Assembly (NCBI GenBank): GCA_019246495.1
Contig: JAFAQI010000373.1
Coordinates: 1 to 12,113 of the forward strand
Direction of reading: 5' to 3'
DNA: 12,113 nucleotides
DNA from: Frankiales bacterium
GTDB lineage: Bacteria > Actinomycetota > Actinomycetes > JAFAQI01
The notes beneath the pieces were generated by a model. It searched no databases and had not been told where the DNA came from. It was given only the letters and a program-made list of their open reading frames with translations. This document shows, in pieces, positions 1-6,437 of the stretch (its first letter is position 1; each line of letters opens with the position of its first letter). Made by a program: the position numbers and the translations under genes.

Positions 1-199
1 CGCCGCGACGGACCGCGGCGTACGCGTCCTTGACGCCGAGGTTGGGGTAGTAGCCGAGCCCCGTCACGAGGAAGATGTCGCCAGAGCGGTCGTGGGCGTT
101 GAAGTAGCAGCGGTCATAGACGTTGCGGTCGCCGCTCGCGACGTAGCCGAGCGACAGCGGGACCTGGTGAATCGGATATTCGGCGAGCGGAACGGGCAT
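1..199 (-). CDS. Conserved protein of unknown function, 5' part only (runs off left edge)
   Basis: Only the first 66 residues are present. The protein begins MPVPLAEYPIHQ and then contains YVASGDRNVYDRCYFNAHD and a GDIFLVTGLGYYPN stretch. I recognise this opening as that of a conserved actinobacterial protein often found beside APH-like phosphotransferases. It is usually left as hypothetical, and I know of no established activity. The ATG at 199-197 is preceded by GAGGGAG, which overlaps the TGA stop of the upstream phosphotransferase gene with an 11-nt gap. The two are therefore almost certainly co-transcribed and probably translationally coupled. There is no signal peptide or membrane segment in the visible part. 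A lipocalin-like or tocopherol-cyclase-like fold is a guess that needs the rest of the gene. Confidence is high for a real gene and low for any function. Confidence 0.75.
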   Translation of the reverse strand, partial: MPVPLAEYPIHQVPLSLGYVASGDRNVYDRCYFNAHDRSGDIFLVTGLGYYPNLGVKDAYAAVRRG

Positions 200-210
200 C
201 GCGGACTCCC

Positions 211-1326
211 TCAGCCGTTGTCGAGCAGCCGCTCGAGGAGCGCGCGGCAATAAATGAACTCTTCGGGGTCGGCCGGCTGCTCGCGCTCGCCGAAGTGCGC
301 CTGCCGTTGCCCGGTGCGCAGGAAGACCACGGCCCACTGGACGGCCGCATAGACGATGAAGAAGTCGAGGTCGCGCGGCTCGTACGACGTCTGCGCGTCG
401 TACCGCTCGCTCACGTCCGCGGCGCGCAGGAAGTCAGGCATTCCAGGCAGTCCGAGCGACTCGGCGAGGTCCTGGAAGACGAGATGGCCGCAGATCAGCC
501 AGGCGACGTCCAGCTCGCGCGGGCCGAGTCCGGCCATCTCCCAGTCCAGCAGCGCGGCGGGAGCGAAGTCGCGGTAGATAACGTTGCCGATGCGCGAGTC
601 GCCCCACGAGAGCACCGGCGGACTCTCGTGCGCGGGCCAGTGCGCGTCGAGCCAAGCGAAGGCGCGGTCGACAAGCGGCGAGACGCCACCGGCGTTACGG
701 ACCATCGCGTACCACGCGCGGGTGTTCGCGACATGTCGGCGCAGATGCGTCTCGCCGCCGACCTCGCGTTCGAGGAATTCAAAGCGCTTCGTCGCGTCGT
801 CGATCGCATGCAGCGCCGCGATCGCGTCCACCGTCGTGTCCTGAAGCCGTCGCTGATTTGCGGCCGGCGCGTCGAACAACCAGTTGCCGCCGAACGTGTA
901 GGGGAGCACGTCCGGCGGCACCTCGCCATCGACGCGATCCATGACGAAGAACGGCGCGCCGAGTGCGCGGAGATCCGTCTCGCACCAGCGCGGCGTCGGC
1001 ACCGGCACGTCGGTGAGCTCGTGGACGAGCCGGATCGCCTCGAACTGGCCGGGCATGTCATAGCGCGGAAACACCGGTACGTCGTCCGCGTCCGGCGCAA
1101 CCCTCGCGACGAGGTCTTCGTCGTACGCCGTCACGCCGTCGTTCCACGTCGCGTGGAAGAGCACGGTGTCGCTGGACATGCCGTTGGCGTCGGTGCCCTT
1201 CACGTCACTGACCGCGACATCGGTCGCGTTGGCGAGCCGGCGCGCGAGCCACGTCTCGAGGCGCGACCGCAGGACGTCCGGGTCGCGACTGCTGCGTCGC
1301 ATCGGCGTCGAGGCGGGAGTGGTCAC
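211..1326 (-). CDS. APH/ACAD10-11-like phosphotransferase family protein
   Basis: A 371-residue protein of the aminoglycoside phosphotransferase/choline kinase fold. The catalytic loop reads LSWGDSRIGN, with candidate base Asp243 and metal-binding Asn248. It is followed by LLDWEMAGLGP, whose Asp261 is the second metal ligand (the DFG-like position). The N-lobe is at about residues 20-120, with AYDEDLVARVAP as the probable lysine-strand region. The usual His of the HxD loop is replaced by Trp-Gly before Asp. I associate that with the ACAD10/11-like subfamily, linked to hydroxyacyl or other small metabolites, rather than with true antibiotic kinases. The GTG start at 1326 overlaps the TetR stop as GTGA and has GAGGAGG four bases upstream, so it is preferred to the later ATG at 1302. 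It is the middle gene of a TetR-led operon. The substrate is unknown; drug resistance should not be inferred. Confidence 0.88.
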   Translation of the reverse strand: MTTPASTPMRRSSRDPDVLRSRLETWLARRLANATDVAVSDVKGTDANGMSSDTVLFHATWNDGVTAYDEDLVARVAPDADDVPVFPRYDMPGQFEAIRLVHELTDVPVPTPRWCETDLRALGAPFFVMDRVDGEVPPDVLPYTFGGNWLFDAPAANQRRLQDTTVDAIAALHAIDDATKRFEFLEREVGGETHLRRHVANTRAWYAMVRNAGGVSPLVDRAFAWLDAHWPAHESPPVLSWGDSRIGNVIYRDFAPAALLDWEMAGLGPRELDVAWLICGHLVFQDLAESLGLPGMPDFLRAADVSERYDAQTSYEPRDLDFFIVYAAVQWAVVFLRTGQRQAHFGEREQPADPEEFIYCRALLERLLDNG

Positions 1327-1961
1327 GAAGCCTCCTCGGCGATGAGCGCGGCCGAGATCACGCGAGCGACCTGGCTCGCGAAAGCCTCGGCGTCAGCCGC
1401 GCCGGTGCTGATCGCGCGGACGAACAGCGCGCCGATCATCACGTCGAACAGCGACTGCACATCGGCGACCGGCTGCCGCCCGGTGCGCGCCACGAAGTCG
1501 GCGAACGCCGCGCGCATTGGCGTGAGGCTTCGTTGCACGAGACGTTGGAAGAGCTCGGGGTCGGTCTGGTACTCCGTCAGCAGTCCTGGGATCGCGGCGC
1601 GGACCGCCGGGTCGGCGAGGTGCTCGACGATGCCGCGGCAGTAGGTCTCGAGGTCGCTGCCGATGTCGCCGGTGAGGCTCGGCTCGACGAGCTGGCCGGT
1701 CGGAAACACCGCCTCCTCCACGAGCTCCGCCTTGCTGGACCAGCGGCGATAGATGCTCGGCGCGCTCACGCCCGCGAGCCGCGCGATGGCCTGGATGCTC
1801 GTCGCCTGGTAGCCGTCTTCGACCAGCAGCCGCAGCGTCGCCTCGCGGACCGCGGAGTCGACCCGCGGATCACGCGGGCGCCCGACGCGCGGAGTCTCGT
1901 CGTCGATCGCGCCGATTCCGTCGTACGCCGAGGCGCCGTCGTCCGCGAGCGCTCCCGGCAT
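1323..1961 (-). CDS. TetR/AcrR family transcriptional regulator
   Basis: A 212-residue one-component repressor-type regulator. The N-terminal helix-turn-helix spans about residues 33-85: DPRVDSAVREATLRLLVEDG, then ATSIQAIARLAGVSAPSIYR and RWSSKAELVEEAV. The remaining ~125 residues form the ligand-binding/dimerisation half typical of TetR proteins, which is too variable to predict a ligand. I start at the ATG at 1961-1959. A longer reading from 2045 would add 28 unusual residues and run through a palindrome that looks like an operator. Even so there are about 25 residues before the DNA-binding domain, so a later start is possible, though I see no good codon for one. It heads the operon with the phosphotransferase and the partial gene, so it probably regulates them and itself. 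Confidence 0.9.
   Translation of the reverse strand: MPGALADDGASAYDGIGAIDDETPRVGRPRDPRVDSAVREATLRLLVEDGYQATSIQAIARLAGVSAPSIYRRWSSKAELVEEAVFPTGQLVEPSLTGDIGSDLETYCRGIVEHLADPAVRAAIPGLLTEYQTDPELFQRLVQRSLTPMRAAFADFVARTGRQPVADVQSLFDVMIGALFVRAISTGAADAEAFASQVARVISAALIAEEAS
1331..1337 (-). promoter_or_regulatory. Strong ribosome binding site deciding the GTG start of the phosphotransferase
   Basis: On the minus strand the bases read GAGGAGG, four nucleotides before the GTG at 1326-1324 and inside the last codons of the TetR gene. This near-consensus Shine-Dalgarno sequence, with the GTGA overlap, supports translational coupling of the two genes and the choice of GTG over the internal ATG. Confidence 0.75.
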
Positions 1962-1965
1962 GCGA

Positions 1966-1982
1966 GCAACGTAATTCGTTCC
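1966..1982. promoter_or_regulatory. Candidate TetR operator (17-bp imperfect palindrome)
   Basis: GCAACG, a 5-bp A/T-rich spacer (TAATT), then CGTTCC. The two 6-bp arms match at five of six positions. It lies four bases upstream of the TetR start codon, where autoregulatory TetR operators are usually found. The A/T content is locally higher than in the surroundings. The assignment rests on symmetry and position only. Confidence 0.35.
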
Positions 1983-2024
1983 ACCCTCTAACGCAACGCT
2001 CCGGCCCTTCAGCGCCGGCGCAGG

Positions 2025-2053
2025 TTGACCCACAGCGACATCCACGGGACGTT
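2025..2053 (+). promoter_or_regulatory. Weak candidate sigma-70-type promoter of the secreted-protein gene
   Basis: TTGACC at 2025-2030 (five of six to the -35 consensus), a 17-nt spacer, then GACGTT at 2048-2053, a poor -10 match. It would start transcription near 2060 and leave a leader of about 40 nt. A perfect palindrome GCGCCGGCGC sits just upstream at 2012-2021. The -10 match is weak, so this is only a possibility. Confidence 0.22.
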
Positions 2054-2098
2054 GGCGCGGTTGTTGCTGACGGACCGCAATCTCGGGGAGGGCGCATC

Positions 2099-2776
2099 AT
2101 GAAGCGACCGAGTCATGGCACCGTCGTTGCCTACCTAGCGTTGTTCGCGGCGATGTCAGGCACTGCCGTGGCGGCCACCGGAGGCTCGTTTCTCCTGGGC
2201 CGAAAGAACGCGGCTGGAGTTACGACGACCCTCACCAATTCGGGGAAGGGCGCCGCGTTGTCGCTGAAGAGCCACAAGGCAAAGACCCCGGCATTGCGGG
2301 TGAACACCAAGGCGCTCGTGCCGAACCTCAACGCATCGCTCCTCGGCGGCTCGACGCTGCCTGCGCTGCGTCCAGTCGTCCTGGTTCGGCAGAACAACGT
2401 GGCGAAGAGCGACTACGGGATCGCGTGGACCAATGTCGTGGGCATGTCAGGCACGCTGAAGATTCCGGCCGGACGTTCCCGGCCGACGGTCTTCACGTAT
2501 AGCGCGGAGTGCCTCGTGACCGGTGGAACGGATGGCGACTACGCATCGATCCAGATCCTCGTCGATGGCCATGCCGTCACGCCGGATTCGAAGGACGGCG
2601 GAGACTTCGCGTTCTGCTCCGAGGGCAGCACGACGGCATGGATCGGAGCGTCCACCCAGGGGTATGGCGTGCTCGCGCCAGGCACGCACACCGTCCAGGT
2701 CCAGGTCCTAACCCTTACGGGCGGGTCAGCGCTCACCCGTCTCGACGACATGCAACTGACCGCCACTGCCCTGTAG
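2099..2776 (+). CDS. Secreted protein of unknown function with an actinobacterial-type signal peptide
   Basis: A 225-residue exported protein. Residues 1-25 are a clear signal peptide: Lys-Arg start, hydrophobic core VVAYLALFAAMSG, and a cleavage site near AVA|A. The opening MKRPSH..VVAYLALF is a pattern I know from many secreted hypothetical proteins of Thermoleophilia and other soil actinobacteria. Those proteins also often carry a short VPNLNA..L.G segment, seen here as VPNLNASLLGGSTL (about residues 74-87). The rest looks beta-rich and contains two cysteines (in AECLVTGG and FAFCSEG), probably disulfide-bonded outside the cell. The C-terminal part has a GVLAPGTHTVQVQV strand typical of jelly-roll or Ig-like beta-sandwiches. 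The ATG is preceded by GGGGAG eight bases upstream. It appears monocistronic. No enzymatic motif is visible; a surface or matrix role is an inference. Confidence 0.82.
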   Translation: MKRPSHGTVVAYLALFAAMSGTAVAATGGSFLLGRKNAAGVTTTLTNSGKGAALSLKSHKAKTPALRVNTKALVPNLNASLLGGSTLPALRPVVLVRQNNVAKSDYGIAWTNVVGMSGTLKIPAGRSRPTVFTYSAECLVTGGTDGDYASIQILVDGHAVTPDSKDGGDFAFCSEGSTTAWIGASTQGYGVLAPGTHTVQVQVLTLTGGSALTRLDDMQLTATAL

Positions 2777-2785
2777 ACATCCAGT

Positions 2786-2808
2786 GGCAGGGCCCGGGGC
2801 GCTCTGCC
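2786..2808 (+). terminator. GC-rich hairpin after the secreted-protein gene, probable terminator
   Basis: GGCAGGGC at 2786-2793 pairs with GCTCTGCC at 2801-2808 over eight base pairs with one G-U, closing a 7-nt loop. It begins nine bases after the TAG stop. No T-run follows, as is common for actinobacterial terminators. Competing stems with the end of the coding region (2763-2768 with 2782-2787) are possible but weaker. Nothing else recognisable was found in the 2809-2907 stretch before the tRNA; no convincing tRNA promoter was seen there. Confidence 0.45.
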
Positions 2809-2907
2809 CGGCCGCTCCGCCGTGCAGCCCTGGGCGAGTTCTCGTGTGGGCATCCGCATGGGCCGTAGCCTTGCTGTCGAGTCTTTCTGCTCAGGCGGAT
2901 CGGCTCT

Positions 2908-2996
2908 GGAGGGCTCGCCTAGTGGCCGATGGCGGCGGTCTTGAAAACCGCTATGGCGCGGAAGCGTCATCGTGGGTTCGAATCCCACGCCCTCCG
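2908..2996 (+). tRNA. tRNA-Ser (anticodon UGA)
   Basis: The full cloverleaf can be drawn. The acceptor GGAGGGC (2908-2914) pairs with GCCCTCC (2989-2995), followed by discriminator G2996. The D stem is GCC/GGC (2917-2919 with 2931-2933). The anticodon stem GCGGT/ACCGC encloses the loop CTTGAAA, with anticodon TGA at 2942-2944. The long variable arm at 2952-2971 (ATGGCGC/GCGTCAT around GGAA) marks a class II tRNA. The T arm is GTGGG, TTCGAAT, CCCAC. The CCA end is not encoded; GCC follows. It reads UCA and, by wobble, other UCN serine codons. Confidence 0.97.
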
Positions 2997-3051
2997 CCGC
3001 CGGAGGTATCCGAATTCGCTCCACCGGTCGCGAGCGTGCGAGATCCTTGGA

Positions 3052-3068
3052 CGCGTGACCGTCACGCG
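3052..3068. repeat. Perfect 17-bp inverted repeat covering the LuxR start codon
   Basis: CGCGTGAC, one C, then GTCACGCG: two perfect 8-bp arms. The GTG start codon at 3055-3057 lies within the left arm. In RNA it could fold as a 6-bp stem with a 5-nt loop that buries the start codon; in DNA it resembles an operator for a dimeric regulator. The function is unproven. Confidence 0.6.
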
Positions 3069-5748
3069 CGACGCGGCTGCCCGGACCATCGTGGGCCGGG
3101 GGCCTGAGCTGCAGGCGATCGACACGGCGGTCGCGGCGCTCGCCGACGGTCAAGGCGGCGCGGTCGCTCTCGTCGGTCCCGGTGGGGTGGGCAAGTCGCG
3201 GCTAGCCCGCGAGGCAACCGCCATCGCGAGCGCCCGAGGGCTGACCGTTCTCAGCGGTCGAGCGGTCGCCACTGGCGGCTCGACGCCGTACCGGCCGTTG
3301 ATCGAGGCACTCGCGCCGTGGGCGCGCACACATGCGCCGGGCGACGTCGACCTGGGCGCGCACGAGCGCGCGTACGGCGTCCTGGTGCCGGGCTGGGCGA
3401 CCGGCGCGGCCGAACCGTTGTCGCCGGTGTTCGTCGCCGAGGCGTTGCTGCGCCTGTTGCCGCACGTCAGCGGCGGCGCGCGGACGCTGCTACTGCTCGA
3501 AGATCTGCACTGGGCAGACGAGGAGACGCTGGCCGCGACCGAGTACCTCGCCGACGCGGCGGAGTCGGTGCCGTTCCTGCTGATCGGCACCGCGCGGGAT
3601 GACGAGGGGCCGGGCGCCCGACGAACCATCCGAGCCCTGGCCGCGCGTGGCGCGATGCGCCTGCTGCGATTGATGCCGCTCGACGCCGAAACGACACGCG
3701 AGCTCGCCGAGCAACGGCTCGGTCGGACGCCGACTCCAGCGTTGACGTCCCTGCTCGTCGATCGAGCCGAGGGTTTGCCGCTATTCGTCGAGGAGTTGCT
3801 CGCCGCGCTCGAGCTGACTGGGAGCCTGGTCATCGAGGATGACCGCGCCGATGTCGTGGGTCTGGGCGAACAGGTCCTGCCACTTTCGGTTGCCGACACC
3901 GTGTCCGCGCGTCTGGAGCAGCTGACCGACGACCAGCGCCGAGTCATCGAGGCGGCGGCTTTGCTCGGACGCTCCTTTGACGACAAGCTCGTGGCAGCAG
4001 CCGTAGGCGCCGACGTGGCGCCCGCCCTGCAAGCGGCGACCACGATCGGGCTGGTCCATGAAGATCCGGATCGGGTCGGTCGGGTGCGGTTCCGGCACGC
4101 GTTGCTCCGCGATGGAGTCTTGGTCTCCACCTATCCGCCGCGGCGGGTGGAACTCGCCCGGTCGCTGCTCGAGCAGCTGAGCACTGACCACCTCAACGAC
4201 GACGACCGTGCAGTCGCGATCGAGCTCGCTGCCCGTGCCGGTGAGTCCGCTCTCGCCGCTCGGCTCGCATTGCGGCGGGCGATGGACGCCTTCGACGTGT
4301 GGGCAATGGGTACGGCGGAGCGTGGCCTCGCGGAGGCCCGCTCGTTCGCCGGCCGGGATCCGGACCTGCTCATTGAGATCGACATGCTCGCGCTGCGGGT
4401 GGCGTCGATTGTCGGCCGGCTCGACGTCGTCATGCGTATCGGCCAGGCGCTGCTGTCCCGGCTCGATCGCAACGGCCGGCATGACCAGGAGCTCCTCGAC
4501 GTGCACCTCCGGCTCGCGCAAGCGCTGCTCGACGAGGCGAAGTGGCAAGAGGCCAAGCCGCATCTCGACCAGGCCGCCACGCTGATGCGGGTCGCTGACG
4601 CGTGCCATGTGACGAGGCTCGAGCTGTGGACGGCGGTCCTCGACTGGCAAAGCCGTGATGTCGACAGCGCGCGCCGGCGGGCGGCACACGCCGCCGAGCT
4701 CGCCCGCGTCGACGAAGACCAGGCGGACCTGGTTTGTTGCGCGCTGCTGCACGAAGGCCGGGCTTGGATGCCGGACGTCGAGACGACCCGAGCTCGCTGG
4801 CAGGAGGCAGCGGACTACGCCGAGACGCACGGCGTCCGGCTGTGGCAGGCGCGAATGCTGCTGGAGCTCGCCACGCTCGAGGCAGACGAACTTCGGCTGC
4901 CGGCGGCAGTCGTCGACGCTCAACTGCGCGAGGTCGACGCGATCGCGCACGAGTGCGGCGCGGTCCAGACGCAGACGCGAGTTGCTCTGATCCAGGCCCG
5001 GCTGCACCTCATGCGTGGCGCCGTCGACGCGGCGGCCGAATCCATCGCGCTCGCCGACGCGCGCGGCGTGGCCGGATTCGCGTCGCGCAAGGCGCGCGCC
5101 GATTGCGTGGCTGCCATCGCTCTTCTTCGCGGCGAAGTGCCGGACGAGTTGACCCCGTCCACCGCCGTGCTCGCCGCGTTGCTGGCGGACGACGTCGACG
5201 CGGCTCGCGCTGCCGCCGCCGACGCCCCGCGGCCGGCTGCTCGCGCCGCGTTGTCGCCGTTGGTCGACCTCTTCGACGTCGACCCGCGGGCGTTCGGCGC
5301 TGTCGTCGACGCACTCTCCTTCCTGCCCGACCTTGCCACCGCAGTCGCGCGGTTGCACGAGGCGCCGCTGCTCGCAGCGCTCTTCACCCACCTCTACGCC
5401 AGCGGCGCACCGGAGGACCGGGACGCGCTGCACGCAGCCGTGGCGACATTCGACTCGTTGGGGCTGACCAAGCCGGCAGACGCCTGCCGGGCGTTGTTGC
5501 GTACGGCGGGCGTGCCGCTGCCGCGTCGTTCCTCGTCGCAGGACGGCGTACCTGATCAGCTGCGCGCGATGGGAGTGACCGCTCGCGAGTTTGACGTGCT
5601 CAAGCTGCTCGCGCAGGGCCATACCAACAAGGACGTCGCGGCAGCGCTCTACCTGTCGCCGCGGACCGTCGAGAAGCACGTCGAGAGGTTGCTGATGAAG
5701 ACCGGCGCGCCTAATCGGACGGCACTGGCCGCACTTGCGCGCGCATAA
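3055..5748 (+). CDS. LuxR-family regulator with N-terminal AAA ATPase (LAL/MalT-like)
   Basis: An 897-residue cytoplasmic regulator. It opens with the usual IVGRGPEL segment. A P-loop GPGGVGKS follows at 41-48 (Walker A), and LLLLEDLHWAD at 145-155 is Walker B with Asp150. The AAA/NB-ARC-like part ends near residue 340. The long middle is alpha-helical and rich in Ala/Leu/Arg, consistent with TPR-like sensor repeats. Residues about 840-897 are a LuxR helix-turn-helix (TAREFDVLKLLAQG, then NKDVAAALYLSPRTVEKHVE). This is the architecture of large ATP-dependent LuxR activators, which bind an inducer and switch on target genes; the inducer is not predictable. A longer reading into the tRNA is excluded. 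GTG 3055 is the only in-frame start codon after the tRNA apart from one at 3091. Its ribosome site is poor (TTGGA). The gene lies 58 nt after the tRNA and may depend on read-through or a promoter inside that region. Confidence 0.92.
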   Translation: MTVTRDAAARTIVGRGPELQAIDTAVAALADGQGGAVALVGPGGVGKSRLAREATAIASARGLTVLSGRAVATGGSTPYRPLIEALAPWARTHAPGDVDLGAHERAYGVLVPGWATGAAEPLSPVFVAEALLRLLPHVSGGARTLLLLEDLHWADEETLAATEYLADAAESVPFLLIGTARDDEGPGARRTIRALAARGAMRLLRLMPLDAETTRELAEQRLGRTPTPALTSLLVDRAEGLPLFVEELLAALELTGSLVIEDDRADVVGLGEQVLPLSVADTVSARLEQLTDDQRRVIEAAALLGRSFDDKLVAAAVGADVAPALQAATTIGLVHEDPDRVGRVRFRHALLRDGVLVSTYPPRRVELARSLLEQLSTDHLNDDDRAVAIELAARAGESALAARLALRRAMDAFDVWAMGTAERGLAEARSFAGRDPDLLIEIDMLALRVASIVGRLDVVMRIGQALLSRLDRNGRHDQELLDVHLRLAQALLDEAKWQEAKPHLDQAATLMRVADACHVTRLELWTAVLDWQSRDVDSARRRAAHAAELARVDEDQADLVCCALLHEGRAWMPDVETTRARWQEAADYAETHGVRLWQARMLLELATLEADELRLPAAVVDAQLREVDAIAHECGAVQTQTRVALIQARLHLMRGAVDAAAESIALADARGVAGFASRKARADCVAAIALLRGEVPDELTPSTAVLAALLADDVDAARAAAADAPRPAARAALSPLVDLFDVDPRAFGAVVDALSFLPDLATAVARLHEAPLLAALFTHLYASGAPEDRDALHAAVATFDSLGLTKPADACRALLRTAGVPLPRRSSSQDGVPDQLRAMGVTAREFDVLKLLAQGHTNKDVAAALYLSPRTVEKHVERLLMKTGAPNRTALAALARA

Positions 5749-5801
5749 CCGCCGCTAGCGGTGCTCCGGGTTGGGTTGCCATCGTCGAAGCTGGGAGAGC
5801 A

Positions 5802-6425
5802 ATGAGAAGCCGGATCCTCCCTCTGACCGTGTTGTCGCTCGCGCTGCTCGCCGGGTGCGGGGGCTCGGGCTCGCCGGGCCATGCGACCGGACCGAACGGT
5901 CAGGCAGTAGCGCTGTTTCCCTTGCCGGCGAACCCGATGGCGCTTGTCGTCAAGGCTGGGCTGACGCCGGAGAAGAAGGAAAGCCTGATCAACCACGTCC
6001 ACGCGCACCTTGATCTGTTCGTGGACGGCCGGCGGGTGCTCGTCCCCGGCGGCATCGGAATCAACATCAACGATCCCGGCGTGCACAAGGACGGCCAGGG
6101 CGACAAGGCGGGGTATGGCGGAATCAGTGGCTGCGCGCAGCCATGCATCTCGCCCTTGCATACCCACGGACCCGACGGGATCCTGCACACCGAGTCGGCG
6201 ACCAAGGTCGTCAATACGCTCGGCCAGTTGTTCACCGAGTGGGGTGTCGTGCTCACCCGAAATTGCCTTGGCACTCACTGCGGTGGCGTCACGGCCTATG
6301 TCAACGGCAAGGCGGTCAATGGCGATCCCGGTGCGATCGGCCTGACCGACCGGCTCGAGATCGCTCTGGTGGTCGGGACACCGCCCGCCAGCATCCCGAA
6401 GGACGCCGACTTCTCCGGGGCGTAA
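5802..6425 (+). CDS. Lipoprotein of unknown function with conserved His clusters and paired cysteines
   Basis: A 207-residue predicted lipoprotein. The signal peptide ends in LLAGC with the lipidated Cys19, so the mature protein is anchored outside the membrane. The body has HVHAHLDLFVDG (His65, 67, 69), then HTHGPDGILHTE (His120, 122, 129), followed by a TLGQLFTEWGVVL segment. I recognise this arrangement (H.H.L.I.VDG, P..IGI, IHTHD..G.IHIE, TLG.FF..WG) from uncharacterised secreted proteins in bacteria and archaea. No activity is established to my knowledge. Four further cysteines (111, 115, 155, 160) form CxxxC and CxxxxC pairs. The His set suggests a metal site, for example copper or zinc, which is inference. 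GGGAGA precedes the ATG by three bases. It stands alone and converges with the membrane protein gene downstream. It carries no catalytic motif I know. Confidence 0.88.
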   Translation: MRSRILPLTVLSLALLAGCGGSGSPGHATGPNGQAVALFPLPANPMALVVKAGLTPEKKESLINHVHAHLDLFVDGRRVLVPGGIGININDPGVHKDGQGDKAGYGGISGCAQPCISPLHTHGPDGILHTESATKVVNTLGQLFTEWGVVLTRNCLGTHCGGVTAYVNGKAVNGDPGAIGLTDRLEIALVVGTPPASIPKDADFSGA

Positions 6426-6437
6426 CTCCCCTCAGAA
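6411..6437. terminator. Candidate bidirectional terminator between convergent genes
   Basis: TTCT, CC, GGGG, 7-nt loop, CCCC, TC, AGAA: a symmetric but interrupted inverted repeat with a 2x2 internal mismatch. It covers both stop codons (TAA ending at 6425 and TGA on the minus strand at 6434-6432). There is no room for separate terminators in the 6-bp gap. The stem is modest, hence the low confidence. Confidence 0.3.

Noticed and set aside
211..1326. Aminoglycoside resistance gene
   Set aside because: The fold is shared, but the catalytic loop SWGDSRIGN and the TetR operon context fit the ACAD10/11-like metabolic subfamily rather than a known resistance enzyme.
295..1644. A 449-residue plus-strand open frame over the phosphotransferase and TetR genes
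   Set aside because: Arg-rich low-complexity translation crossing the boundary of two well-supported minus-strand genes.
2908..2996. tRNA-Ser as an attachment site of an integrated element
   Set aside because: No integrase gene and no second copy of the tRNA 3' end were found in the window. Integration outside the window cannot be judged.
2929..3054. N-terminal extension of the LuxR protein to an ATG at 2929
   Set aside because: It starts inside the tRNA-Ser gene, and the extra residues are simply translated tRNA sequence.
3781..5679. A 632-residue open frame antisense to the LuxR gene
   Set aside because: It is a shadow of GC-rich codon bias: Arg/Gly/Val/Gln-rich, no recognisable domain, and opposite a gene with clear ATPase and helix-turn-helix motifs.
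5748..5762. Hairpin ACCGC-CGCTA-GCGGT after the LuxR stop as a terminator
   Set aside because: The stem is only five pairs with no T-run. The overlapping palindrome CCGCTAGCGG has no loop as RNA, so it is too weak to call.
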